Below the pieces are notes generated by a model. It ran no database searches. It was not told where the DNA came from and worked only from the letters and a program-made list of their open reading frames with translations. From an uncultured bacterium (GTDB lineage Bacteria > Actinomycetota > Coriobacteriia > Coriobacteriales > Coriobacteriaceae): DNA of 38,881 nt. The stretch spans positions 1-38,881 of the forward strand of contig CAJMRD010000005.1 in assembly GCA_905215725.1 (NCBI GenBank), given 5' to 3'. Positions 8,751 to 17,945 of the stretch are shown here, one piece after another; the first letter of the stretch is position 1, and each line of letters begins with the position of its first letter. The position numbers were made by a program, and so were the translations under genes.

Positions 8751-8904
8751 CAAAACTATGCCGGTTTACTACGATGAATCCGAGATTCCTGACCACACCC
8801 GCATTTTTGCAAATATCGCAAGTGTTCTACCTGCGGTTTTGTAAGTGCGCAATTTGCCGTGGTCGGAGATATGCGGTTCATCGTAGTAAACCGGCATAGT
8901 TTTG
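8751..8904. repeat. Palindromic repeat element, copy C (154 bp)
   Basis: Same 24-bp perfect terminal inverted repeats (8751-8774, 8881-8904), length and orientation as copy A at 1671-1824, with conserved flanks as far as CAGCCA. The centre differs: the CCGCAGGTAGA motif is present in inverted orientation (TCTACCTGCGG). So the ends are conserved while the interior varies. It separates the adhesin from the response regulator, which lies on the opposite strand. Confidence 0.85.
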
Positions 8905-8934
8905 AAATGGCATCAAATTGGCGGCAGCCAGCGG

Positions 8935-9564
8935 CTAGCCTCGCAGATAGGCGATGGCGATTTGGGTGCGGTTGCGTAGCCCCATTTTGGCTAGGATTGA
9001 GCTGATGTGGTTGCGCACGGTGCCTTCGCCCATATAGGCGGTGGCAGCGATCTCCTTGTTGTCGAGGCCACGGGCGATGAGCTCGGCGACTTCGAACTCG
9101 CGGTCGGTCAGGCCGGCAAAGGCGGCGGGCCGGCGGGTCGCGCCGGCCTCGACGTCCGCCCCATCAAAGTTGATATCTTCGATCGCCTTGCCCTCGAGCA
9201 CGCGTTTGCCGTCCATGACCTGCGCCAACGCCGGCGGAATGGCAGCGACATCGGTCTTGATCAGGTAGCCGCGGGCGCCCAGCTTGAGCGCCGACACAAT
9301 GTACTCGTCATCCGAGAACGTCGTCAGAAACACCACGCGCGCTGCAGGGTCGTGCTCAAGGATCTCGCGCGCGGCCGAAAGGCCGTCGCGTCCCGGCATC
9401 TGGATGTCGAGCAGCGCAATATCGGGTGCGTGCTCGGCGTAGAGCGCCACCGCATCGTTGCCGTTGGCACCGGTGCCCACTACCTCGATCTGCGGCTGGG
9501 CGCCCAGGATAATCTTGAGCGAATCGACCACCAAGCGGTCGTCGTCGACAACAATGAGCCTCAT
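8935..9564 (-). CDS. NarL/LuxR-family response regulator
   Basis: Cytoplasmic two-component response regulator of 209 residues. An N-terminal receiver domain has the acidic cluster VDDD at 6-9 and phospho-acceptor Asp53 in LLDIQMPG. A C-terminal LuxR-type helix-turn-helix starts at LTDREFEVAELIARG and includes NKEIA and GTVRNHISSILAKMG. Its start codon overlaps the stop of the histidine kinase gene by 4 bp (ATGA), so the pair is translationally coupled. The adjacent divergent ABC-2 exporter (10904-14231) is the obvious candidate target, as for many DesK/LiaS-like systems, but that link is inferred from position. Downstream lies repeat copy C. Confidence 0.93.
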   Translation of the reverse strand: MRLIVVDDDRLVVDSLKIILGAQPQIEVVGTGANGNDAVALYAEHAPDIALLDIQMPGRDGLSAAREILEHDPAARVVFLTTFSDDEYIVSALKLGARGYLIKTDVAAIPPALAQVMDGKRVLEGKAIEDINFDGADVEAGATRRPAAFAGLTDREFEVAELIARGLDNKEIAATAYMGEGTVRNHISSILAKMGLRNRTQIAIAYLRG

Positions 9565-10706
9565 CGGGCGTCATCTCCTTGCTGCTTAGGAACGGTGGCA
9601 AACACGCGCCAGCCGGGGGAGCCGGCACGCGGGCCGGCGGTGAAGGTGCCGCCAAGCGCCTCGATGCGCTCGCGCATGGAGGCGAGCCCCATGCCCTCCG
9701 TGGCGCCGCGGCCGCTTGCTTGGACCCCGTCCGCGCCATCGTCGGTAACGATGAGCTGGTAAAACGACGGATGCTCCATGCACCGTACGGTGACGGTCTG
9801 GGCGCAAGCGTGGCGCATGGCGTTGGAAAGCGCCTCGCGCAGCACCGCCGCAAAGCAGTTGGCGACATTTGCGGGCGCATGCTCGGCCAAAACTTCAAGC
9901 TCAATCTGCGGGCCGCCGTCCGAGCGCGCGCCTTCAACAATGCGTTCGAGCTGCACGGAAAGGTCGACGGCGTTGTCGTTGAGCGCGTGGACGCTGGCGC
10001 GCACAAGCTGGAGCGCCTCGTCAACCGTGCGTTTAACGTCGGCGAAATCGGCGGCGACGCCAGGCTCGTCGGCGTGGACCACGCGTAGGGCTTCGGCCTG
10101 CAGTGAGGCGCGCGTGAGCTGGTGCCCGACGTTATCGTGGATCTCGCGCGCGATGCGGGCGCGTTCGGCGAGCGTCGCGAGCTCGACTTCGTAGTCCTGG
10201 CGGTCGGCGAGGTCTCGGTTGCGTGCCTCGAGTGCCAGGGCGCGTTCTTGCAGCTTGTCGCGGGTGCGACGCATGCGTTCCTGTTCGCGTTCCAGCTGCG
10301 CGGTGCGCAGCGACAGCAACGTGGCGGCGACCGAAAGGATGGCGGTTAGCAGCAGCGTTCGGGTGGTGAGCGCGCCGCCGCGAAGGTCCGCGACAAGCGC
10401 GCAGACAAACACGGCGCCAATCGCCAGCGCGGGCCAGATGCGTTCACGGCGCACGCGTCGCGCGATGTCATAGAGGGCGAGAGGCGCAAACGGCACAAAC
10501 GGCGGCGCGAAGACAGCCGCGATGATGTAAGCGTAACTTGCGGTCTTGCTTGCGCGACGCGTGCGTTCCCCCTGTGCGACCTCGGCCAGTGAGGTGGCAA
10601 TAACGCCAAGGCAAAACGCCGCGACCAGGTGAGCGTCCACAGCAAGGCCCATGGCGGCCGCAATACAGCACGCCAGAACGATTGATTTGTCGAAAAGCCT
10701 GTTCAT
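9561..10706 (-). CDS. Sensor histidine kinase, DesK/NarX-like (HisKA_3)
   Basis: Membrane sensor kinase partner of the regulator at 8935-9564, 381 residues. Four or more hydrophobic segments fill residues 8-133, followed by a coiled coil (about 134-180). The dimerisation/phospho-acceptor helix contains REIHDNVGHQL with His190. The ATPase domain has an N-box around Asn295 (REALSNAMRHA), a DDG motif at 322-324 and a G-box GMGLASMRER at 338-347. The start was chosen at the ATG at 10704-10706, directly before the first membrane segment; an in-frame upstream extension to 10868 would add 54 Cys/Arg-rich residues unlike a sensor N-terminus. There is no ribosome binding site, but TACAAT lies 7 bp upstream of this ATG, which would fit a leaderless transcript. 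Confidence 0.9.
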   Translation of the reverse strand: MNRLFDKSIVLACCIAAAMGLAVDAHLVAAFCLGVIATSLAEVAQGERTRRASKTASYAYIIAAVFAPPFVPFAPLALYDIARRVRRERIWPALAIGAVFVCALVADLRGGALTTRTLLLTAILSVAATLLSLRTAQLEREQERMRRTRDKLQERALALEARNRDLADRQDYEVELATLAERARIAREIHDNVGHQLTRASLQAEALRVVHADEPGVAADFADVKRTVDEALQLVRASVHALNDNAVDLSVQLERIVEGARSDGGPQIELEVLAEHAPANVANCFAAVLREALSNAMRHACAQTVTVRCMEHPSFYQLIVTDDGADGVQASGRGATEGMGLASMRERIEALGGTFTAGPRAGSPGWRVFATVPKQQGDDAR

Positions 10707-10903
10707 ACGGGTATTGTACGCGAAGCCGCGCGTGGTGGAGGGACCGCCTGCGCAACCGTGACATTCCTCCCACGCGGCAAAGCGGGGACATCGGCAGGCC
10801 GTACGGCCAAGCTCCGCACTCGTGACAAAGCTCACTGGCGCGCGCCGGCGGCTCCTGCGATGATGCAATCGTACCGGGCCGCAATCAACAGAAGGGCCGC
10901 CTC
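10707..10903. promoter_or_regulatory. Divergent intergenic region between kinase and ABC exporter
   Basis: This 197-bp region must hold the promoters for the leftward two-component genes and the rightward exporter. On the minus strand TACAAT (RC of 10714-10719) sits 7 bp before the kinase ATG. On the plus strand AGAAGGG (10889-10895) precedes the exporter ATG. No clear operator or -35 element was identified. Confidence 0.4.
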
Positions 10904-11842
10904 ATGACAGACATCGTCCACGTCGAAAACCTCGTCAAGCGCTATGACGACCTTATTGCGCTCGACCACTTTAACCTGAGCATCGCCCCCGGCGAGATCT
11001 TTGGCCTGCTGGGCCCCAACGGCTCGGGCAAGACCACGTCCATCAACTGTATTCTGCAGCTGCTCGCCTACGACAAAGGCACTATCGAGCTGTTCGGCGA
11101 GCCCATGACGCCCGCCCGCTACGACCTCAAGCGCCGCATCGGCGTGGTGCCGCAGCAGGTGGCGGTATTCGACGAGCTCACCGTGCGCGAGAACATCGAC
11201 TATTTCTGCAGCCTTTACGCCAACGATCGAAAGCGTCGCCGCGCACTGGTCGACGAGGCCATCGACTTTGTCGGGCTGGGCGACTTTACCAAGTTTCGCC
11301 CCGGTAAGCTTTCGGGCGGCCTAGCGCGTCGCCTCAACATTGCCTGCGGCATCGCGCACAAACCCGAGCTCATCTTTTTTGACGAGCCCACGGTGGCGGT
11401 CGACCCGCAGAGCCGAAACGCCATCCTGGAGGGCATCTGCCGCCTGCGCGACGAAGGCGCCACGGTGGTGTATACCAGCCATTACATGGAGGAAGTCGAG
11501 CAAATCTGCAGCCGCATCATGATCATGGACGGTGGCCGCGTGCTGGCGCAGGGCACCAACGACGAGCTCAAGCGCATGATTCAGATGGGCGAGCGCGTGA
11601 CCGTCGAGGTCGGCGCCGTCGAGGCCGCCACGGTCGAGCGGCTGCGCGCCCTTGAGCACGTGCTTTCGGTTGAGCTGTCCGGCGGCGAGCTCGTCTGCGC
11701 CTGCGAGGCGAGCCCGCATAACCTGGTCGACATCCTTGACACGCTGCGCGCTGCCGACGTTGCGCTCGGCCGCGTGTGGAGCGAGCCACCGACCCTCAAC
11801 GACGTGTTCCTCGAGATCACCGGCCGCGAGCTGCGCGACTAG
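10904..11842 (+). CDS. ABC-2 exporter ATP-binding protein
   Basis: Cytoplasmic ATPase of a drug/antibiotic- or sodium-type exporter (NatA/DrrA-like), 312 residues. Walker A is GPNGSGKTT at 37-45, the signature is LSGG at 136-139, and Walker B is LIFFDEP at 156-162. The C-terminal about 90 residues form the accessory domain typical of this family. The signature continues as LSGGLARRL rather than LSGGQ/M, a minor variant. The ATG follows AGAAGGG at 10889-10895. It is the first gene of a three-gene operon with the two permeases that follow and is divergent from the two-component system. The substrate cannot be told from sequence. Confidence 0.92.
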   Translation: MTDIVHVENLVKRYDDLIALDHFNLSIAPGEIFGLLGPNGSGKTTSINCILQLLAYDKGTIELFGEPMTPARYDLKRRIGVVPQQVAVFDELTVRENIDYFCSLYANDRKRRRALVDEAIDFVGLGDFTKFRPGKLSGGLARRLNIACGIAHKPELIFFDEPTVAVDPQSRNAILEGICRLRDEGATVVYTSHYMEEVEQICSRIMIMDGGRVLAQGTNDELKRMIQMGERVTVEVGAVEAATVERLRALEHVLSVELSGGELVCACEASPHNLVDILDTLRAADVALGRVWSEPPTLNDVFLEITGRELRD

Positions 11843-11851
11843 GGGGCGGCC

Positions 11852-13039
11852 ATGTTCAACACCATTATCATTACGGTCAAGACGCTGCTGCGCCGGCCGA
11901 GCACGTGGGTTTGGGGCGCTCTCTTTCCCATCGCGCTTTCCACGATGTTTATGTTTATGTTTGCGAACCTCAGCTCCGACGGCAAGATCGACCCGGTGCC
12001 AGTGGCCGTCGTAGCGGATGAGGCCTGGGACGCCTCGACCTTTAAGGATGCGGCGGCTTCGCTTGCCAAGGAAGGCGACGATCAGCTGCTCGAGATCTAC
12101 GAGCTCGACGACGCAGCCGATGCGAACCGTGCGCTTAAGGCCGGCGAGGTTGCGGGCATCTATACGGTCGACGACGCGGGCGTACCCAAGCTCACACTGC
12201 TATCGAGCTACGACAGCTCGCGCGCATCGTCGGTGCTCACCGATCGCAGCATTTTGGAGACGGTGGCAAGCTCGTATACGCAAAATGCCGAGCTCATGCG
12301 CCAGATTGCCCAGGACAATCCGGCGGCGCTCGCCGACCCGGAGGCGGTTGCGCGCGCCCTGTCGCTCGAGGGCGGCACCCGCCGCGTAAGCCTGACACGC
12401 ACCACGCCCGACGGCACGGTCATCTACTACTACGCGCTCTTTGGCCTGGTCGCGATGATGTCTGCCGAGTTTGCCGCCTTGAGCGTCGTCGACCTGCAGC
12501 CCAATCTGTCCGGCCTTGGTGCACGTCGCTGCGTGGGCGGTCTTTCCAAGACAGCGTCGCTGGCCGGCATCTTTGTCGGCTCGTGGCTGGTCTCCTTTGC
12601 CTCGATGACGATCGCGATCGGCTACGTGCGCCTGGTCGTGGGCGTCGACTTTGGCGGGCGCGAGGGGCTGTGCCTCGCGGGTGGCGCCGCTTCCGCGCTT
12701 GCCGCCACGGGCTTGGGACTCTTTGTGGGCACGCTTCCCGTTAAGGGCGGCAAGGCGTCCAAGTCTGGCATCCTCACGGGCTTTGCCACTACGTGCGCCC
12801 TGTTCGCCGGCCTCTACGGCGAGCCAGCGATGGCGCTTGCCGACGACGTCGCCCGCGCCTGCCCGGCTGAGTGCTGGCTCAACCCCGTCAAGCTTATCTG
12901 CGACATGTTCAACCGCCTGTATTTCTTTGAAGACTTGGGACCTTTTGCCGTTCGCGCCGGCGCGCTGGTCCTCATGACGCTGGTGTTTGTCGCCGCCGCT
13001 ACGCTGATCTTTGGAAGGAGCCGCTATGAGCACCTTTAA
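11852..13039 (+). CDS. ABC-2 family transporter permease 1
   Basis: Integral membrane subunit of 395 residues paired with the ATPase that ends 9 bp upstream. It has the ABC-2 layout: one N-terminal membrane segment (about 20-40), a large extracytoplasmic domain (about 45-185), then about five membrane segments to the C-terminus. A GGGGGCGG stretch before the ATG serves as ribosome binding site. The last 14 bp overlap the start of permease 2, whose ribosome binding site (GGAAGGAG, 13013-13020) lies inside this gene, indicating translational coupling and a heterodimeric permease. No substrate motif was recognised. Confidence 0.85.
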   Translation: MFNTIIITVKTLLRRPSTWVWGALFPIALSTMFMFMFANLSSDGKIDPVPVAVVADEAWDASTFKDAAASLAKEGDDQLLEIYELDDAADANRALKAGEVAGIYTVDDAGVPKLTLLSSYDSSRASSVLTDRSILETVASSYTQNAELMRQIAQDNPAALADPEAVARALSLEGGTRRVSLTRTTPDGTVIYYYALFGLVAMMSAEFAALSVVDLQPNLSGLGARRCVGGLSKTASLAGIFVGSWLVSFASMTIAIGYVRLVVGVDFGGREGLCLAGGAASALAATGLGLFVGTLPVKGGKASKSGILTGFATTCALFAGLYGEPAMALADDVARACPAECWLNPVKLICDMFNRLYFFEDLGPFAVRAGALVLMTLVFVAAATLIFGRSRYEHL

Positions 13040-14231
13040 GACCGCGCTTCGCATGGCGCTGGCGCACCCATTCTACCTGCTCATCTATACGGTGTTCATT
13101 TCGCTCATGGGCGTATTCATCGCGGCCTCGGTGAGCTGGAACTCGTCGCAGCTCACCGAGTACAAGTCCTACGATGCCAACGTGATCGTGGCCGACCGCG
13201 ACGGCAGTGATCTTTCACGTGCGCTCACCAAGCACCTAGGTTCGCGTTTTGACCTGGTCATGGGCGTCGGCGACGACACCTACGACCTTGCGGACGCGCT
13301 CTCCAAGAGCAATAGTGCCAAGGGCAGCGCCGACTGCGTGTTCTTTATCCCGGAGGGGTTTGAGGACGACCTCGTTGCAGCCGCCCGCGTGGGGGAGTCC
13401 CTGCCCAAGCTCGATGTGACCTACGGTGCCGGCACCATGGCGGCGGCGCTTTCGTCTGCCGAGGCCTCGCGCTGGATCTCGCTCGCGGGCGCTGCGGCGG
13501 CGCTTGAGCCCGCTGCTTCTAACGGCGACGTTGCCAAGGCCGTCGAGCATGCCGCTGCAAAGCGCGCGGAGGTCCAGATCGAGCAGGTCAAGGTCGACTC
13601 GACTGCTGCCGCCACGCTCGAGTCGTACTTCAACTTTGGCGCGTACGCGATTATCTCGTCGGTCATCGTGTCGGTGGGACTGGTGTTCTCGGGCATGAAC
13701 GAGCCCGAGCGCGTGCGCCGCATGGATGCCAGCCCGGTCTCCGAGCGTCAGCGTTCGCTTGCCGTGTTTGCGGCCGCCGCCGTGCTCACCGTCTGCATTT
13801 GGCTCGTGTCGAGTATGATGGGCGTCGTGGGCTTTGCCGGCGCGGTTGCCGAGGTCGGCGCGGGTCGTGTGTGTCTGGCGCTGGCGGCGACGTTTGCCCT
13901 GGCGTGCACGCCGCTGGCCGTTGGCTTTGCGTTGTCGAGCCTGGGTGCGCGCGAGGAGCTGCTCAACGGCGTGGGCAACTTACTCGGCATGCTCATGACG
14001 TTTTTGGGCGGTGCCTGGATGCCGCTGTCGCTCATGGGCTCGGCCGTGCAGACCGTGGCGCACTTTGTGCCGACATATTGGGTGAACGACGCGATTGGCA
14101 AGGCGCTCGCGTCGGACCTGACGTCTGCCATGTTGGGCGACATCGCCTGCGACCTGGGCGTCACCGTGCTCTTTGCCGTGGCCATCGCCGCCGCAGGCCT
14201 GGCCCTCTCACGCACCAAATCCCGCGCCTAG
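13026..14231 (+). CDS. ABC-2 family transporter permease 2
   Basis: Second membrane subunit of the exporter, 401 residues, with the same architecture as permease 1: a first membrane segment at about 15-37, an extracytoplasmic domain to about 200, then a C-terminal block of membrane segments. The segment GGAWMPLSLMGS near the penultimate helices is typical of ABC-2 permeases. The ATG at 13026 was chosen because GGAAGGAG (13013-13020) sits 5 bp upstream; an in-frame TTG at 13011 would fall before that site. Permeases 1 and 2 look like diverged paralogues and probably form a heterodimer. The operon ends here and repeat sequence begins about 20 bp later. Confidence 0.85.
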   Translation: MSTFKTALRMALAHPFYLLIYTVFISLMGVFIAASVSWNSSQLTEYKSYDANVIVADRDGSDLSRALTKHLGSRFDLVMGVGDDTYDLADALSKSNSAKGSADCVFFIPEGFEDDLVAAARVGESLPKLDVTYGAGTMAAALSSAEASRWISLAGAAAALEPAASNGDVAKAVEHAAAKRAEVQIEQVKVDSTAAATLESYFNFGAYAIISSVIVSVGLVFSGMNEPERVRRMDASPVSERQRSLAVFAAAAVLTVCIWLVSSMMGVVGFAGAVAEVGAGRVCLALAATFALACTPLAVGFALSSLGAREELLNGVGNLLGMLMTFLGGAWMPLSLMGSAVQTVAHFVPTYWVNDAIGKALASDLTSAMLGDIACDLGVTVLFAVAIAAAGLALSRTKSRA

Positions 14232-14250
14232 TCACCTAGTCATCGGGTAC

Positions 14251-14307
14251 TCATTGGGGACAGACTTAAACGACCAAGAGTGGTCATTGGGGACAGACTT
14301 AAACGAC
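14251..14307 (+). repeat. Two tandem copies of a TCATTGGGGACAGACTTAAA repeat
   Basis: A 24-bp unit beginning TCATTGGGGACAGACTTAAA occurs at 14251-14274 and again at 14284-14307, 33 bp apart. The third occurrence of the same start (14311) leads into the hairpin element that follows. These are degenerate half-units of the GGGGACA repeat family. Confidence 0.75.
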
Positions 14308-14310
14308 TAG

Positions 14311-14461
14311 TCATTGGGGACAGTCTTTGCCGATCGGCTGTTTTGCCGGCTGGGTTGGCAAAGACTGTCCCCAACTGCCGGTAGGAAAGGAACGTCCCCA
14401 ACTGCCGGGTGACGAAAGAGTGTCCCTAACAGCTAGTCATTTAAGAACGCCCAATGACTAG
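14311..14461. repeat. Composite GGGGACA palindromic repeat, copy 1
   Basis: The element has three parts. A hairpin has 18-bp arms, ATTGGGGACAGTCTTTGC at 14313-14330 and its inverse ending near 14374. A middle stretch contains ACTGCCGGGTGACGAAAGAG and TGTCCC. A terminal inverted repeat has CTAGTCATT at 14433-14441 and AATGACTAG at 14453-14461. The same order occurs at 17946-18065. It sits just after the ABC-2 operon and before the MacB-like cassette. The structure resembles REP/BIME-type elements. Confidence 0.8.
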
Positions 14462-14554
14462 TCTGAAATAAAATCCAGGCCTCGCTCCAAAATAGTTCGC
14501 CATGGTTTACTATTACGCTCATAAAGTAGTACGAGGCTAACAACGGGGGATACC

Positions 14555-15268
<714 letters not shown>

Positions 15269-15276
15269 GCGGCGCC

Positions 15277-17943
15277 ATGACACCCCTCGCAAAACGTCTC
15301 CCGCGCGAGCTGCGCCGCAATATCGGCAAGTACCTGGGCATCTTTTTGCTTATGTGCGGAAGCATCGCCCTCACCTCGGGCTTTTTGCTCGCGGCCCACT
15401 CCATCAGCTGCCTTATCGACGACATGCGTGATGCGTACACGATTGAGGACGGCCGCGTGACCACCTCCTTCGAGGCCACCGACGAGCAACTCAAGGCTGC
15501 CGAAGGCGCGGCGGAGGACGTCGGCGGCGTCACGCTCTACAAGAATTTCTCCATTGACGCCGTCATCAAAAAGACCGCCGGCGACGACGGCACCAAGCGC
15601 ACGCTGCGCACCTATGCGCACCGCGCTAAGGTGGACATTGCGTCCTACTGTGAGGGCAAGGAGCCCAAAACGGACGATGAGGTGGCAATCGACCGTGTCT
15701 TCGCCACCAACAACGACCTCGCCGTGGGCGATAAGGTCGAGCTCGAGGGTCGCACCTACACCATCTGCGGCATCATGACCCAGCCCGATAGCCAGGCGCT
15801 GTTCCTCAACAATTCGGACTTTACGGTGAACACCATCACCTATGGCGTGGCCGAGATCAGCGACGCCGGCTTTGCCGCGCTCGAGGACGCTGGCGGCGCA
15901 CCCGCCTACACCTATTCCTTTACCTTTACCGATCGCGATCTCTCCACTGCAGATCGCATCGATGCGGAGCAGGATATGGTCGAGGCGCTGACCGACGCCG
16001 ATGCGCGCGTGGACGATCTGGTCGATGCCGATTCCAACCAGGGCATTGGCTATGCGCGCGACGACGTAGACGGCGACTCCATGATGTGGATGACGCTGCT
16101 CGACATCATCATCGTGATCATGGCGTTCGTCTTTGTGGTCCTTACCGACGCCACCATCGAGGAGGAGAGCGCCATCATCGGCACGCTGCTCGCCAGCGGC
16201 TATCGTCGACGCGAGATCGTCCTGCACTACCTTGCGCTTCCCGCTACCGTGGGCGTGATCGCGGCGCTTTTGGGCACCGCGCTCGGCGTTGTGTTCTTTA
16301 CCGAGCCCATGCGCAGCCTCTATTACGGTTCGTACAGCCTGCCTCCCTTCCAGGTGTACTGGAGCTGGGGGATCTTTGTGAAGTGCGCTGTGGTTCCCGC
16401 CGCTGCGCTCATCCTCATCACGCTGGCGGGTCTGCTTCGCAAGATGGGCAAGACGCCGTTGCAGTTTCTTCGCCACGAGGCGAGCGGCAAGTCTGGCACC
16501 AAGCGCGGCCTGCAGCTGCCGGAGCGCATGGGTTTTGTCTCGCGCTTCCGCCTGCGCATCTTCCTGCGCAACTTGGGCAACTTCGCCACGCTCTTCGTAG
16601 GTATTGCGTTTGCGTCGCTGCTGCTGCTCTTTGGCCTGGCGATTCTGCCCACGATGACGCACTACGCGGATAACCTCGAGACGAGCCTGGTCGCCGAGTA
16701 CCAGTACACGCTCAAGGCCCCGCTGGAGCTTGAGGGCACCGCCGAGGAATGTGAGCAGTGGTCGGCACTCGAGCGCTTGCAGTCGGTGGACGGCGCGCTG
16801 CTTTCCGCCGCCCGGGATGCCGATGACGAGCTTGACGACGCGGCCGATGCGGCGCAGACGGCAGCCGATGCCGCGACCGCATCTCCGTCTGCCGAGAGCT
16901 TGGCCGCGGCGCAGGACGCGCTCGCCAAGGTCCAAGACAAGAAGGATGCGCTTTATGCGCGCCTTGATGATCTTGCCGATGCCCTCGGCTGTGACCGCGA
17001 CGAGACTATCGACCTGATTGACAAGGCCTCTAAGATCGACACTGACAACGACGACATCCACCCGGTCAACACGACCGACAACGGCGCGGGCACAATCGCG
17101 CAGGCCGAGAAATACGCCGTCTACCAGCTGCAATACGACCGCGGCGGCGGAAATGGCGAGGAGACGATTTCCATCTACGGCATCTCGCCCGATTCGCGCT
17201 ACTGGAAAGGGCTGGACGTCGGCAACGGACGCGTCGTCTTTGGCGGTGGCTTGCTCGACAAGTTTGGCTGGAGCGAGGGTCAGAAGGTTAAGCTTCGCGA
17301 CAAGTACGAGGGCAAGAATTATTCCTTTGAGTACGTGGGCAAGGACTGCGTTTGGGGCTCTAAGTCGGATATGAATGTCTATATGAGCATCGACGACTTT
17401 AACGAGCTGTTCGGCAACGACGCCGCCTACTTTAACGGCTATGTGAGCGACGAGAAGCTCAACCTCGATGCTCGTTACTTTGCCGGCGACACCACGCCCG
17501 ACGACATGCGCGCCGTGGGCGACCAGTTCATCGGCATGATGAGCAAAATGATCGGCATGATGGTTGGGCTTGCGGTGTTCATCTTCTTGCTGTTTATGTA
17601 CCTGCTGACCAAGGCTGTGATCGACCACAGCGCCCGTTCGATCAGCTACATGAAAGTCTTTGGCTATCGCGATAGCGAGATTTCGCATCTGTACATCCGC
17701 TCGATCACGTTGTGCGTGGCAGCGTCACTCGTGCTGAGCCTGCCGGTCATTATTGGCTCGCTCACGGCCATCTTCCGCTCGATGTTGCTCGCCTACAACG
17801 GCAATATCGAGATCTACGTGCCCGCTTGGTCCATGGCGGCGTGCGCAGGAATCGGCTTTGCGACCTACCTGGTCGTGGCACTGCTGCACACGCGCTCCAT
17901 CAAGCGCGTCAGCTTGGCCGAAGCCCTCAAAGTGCAGGAGTAG
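15277..17943 (+). CDS. FtsX-family ABC permease with two FtsX modules and a coiled-coil insert
   Basis: Large membrane permease of 888 residues, partner of the preceding ATPase. A first membrane helix (about 18-40) is followed by an extracytoplasmic domain (about 45-265). The first FtsX helix set includes a cytoplasmic segment with GTLLASGYRRREIV. A fourth helix at about 430-455 opens a second extracytoplasmic domain, and the C-terminal FtsX helices contain MKVFGYRDSEI. Its last residues, SLAEALKVQE, are typical of such permeases. The second external domain begins with a predicted coiled coil (about 510-575) rich in Asp and Ala. The ATG at 15277 was preferred to an in-frame TTG at 15262 that would overlap the ATPase stop. 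Gram-positive permeases of this size occur in peptide-sensing/resistance or envelope-remodelling systems; no kinase is adjacent. Confidence 0.87.
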   Translation: MTPLAKRLPRELRRNIGKYLGIFLLMCGSIALTSGFLLAAHSISCLIDDMRDAYTIEDGRVTTSFEATDEQLKAAEGAAEDVGGVTLYKNFSIDAVIKKTAGDDGTKRTLRTYAHRAKVDIASYCEGKEPKTDDEVAIDRVFATNNDLAVGDKVELEGRTYTICGIMTQPDSQALFLNNSDFTVNTITYGVAEISDAGFAALEDAGGAPAYTYSFTFTDRDLSTADRIDAEQDMVEALTDADARVDDLVDADSNQGIGYARDDVDGDSMMWMTLLDIIIVIMAFVFVVLTDATIEEESAIIGTLLASGYRRREIVLHYLALPATVGVIAALLGTALGVVFFTEPMRSLYYGSYSLPPFQVYWSWGIFVKCAVVPAAALILITLAGLLRKMGKTPLQFLRHEASGKSGTKRGLQLPERMGFVSRFRLRIFLRNLGNFATLFVGIAFASLLLLFGLAILPTMTHYADNLETSLVAEYQYTLKAPLELEGTAEECEQWSALERLQSVDGALLSAARDADDELDDAADAAQTAADAATASPSAESLAAAQDALAKVQDKKDALYARLDDLADALGCDRDETIDLIDKASKIDTDNDDIHPVNTTDNGAGTIAQAEKYAVYQLQYDRGGGNGEETISIYGISPDSRYWKGLDVGNGRVVFGGGLLDKFGWSEGQKVKLRDKYEGKNYSFEYVGKDCVWGSKSDMNVYMSIDDFNELFGNDAAYFNGYVSDEKLNLDARYFAGDTTPDDMRAVGDQFIGMMSKMIGMMVGLAVFIFLLFMYLLTKAVIDHSARSISYMKVFGYRDSEISHLYIRSITLCVAASLVLSLPVIIGSLTAIFRSMLLAYNGNIEIYVPAWSMAACAGIGFATYLVVALLHTRSIKRVSLAEALKVQE

Positions 17944-17945
17944 CC

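Noticed and set aside
8375..8934. Phage or integrase attachment region next to the adhesin
   Set aside because: No integrase, tRNA or phage gene is present. The repeats are palindromic elements and no att-type core next to a tRNA was found.
10707..10868. Upstream extension of the histidine kinase to an earlier ATG
   Set aside because: It would add 54 residues rich in Cys, Arg and His before the first membrane helix, unlike sensor kinases, and would run through the expected promoter region.
14251..14461. CRISPR-like array in the GGGGACA repeats
   Set aside because: Only two near-identical units with a 9-bp gap, followed by inverted copies, and no cas genes. The pattern is that of palindromic intergenic repeats.
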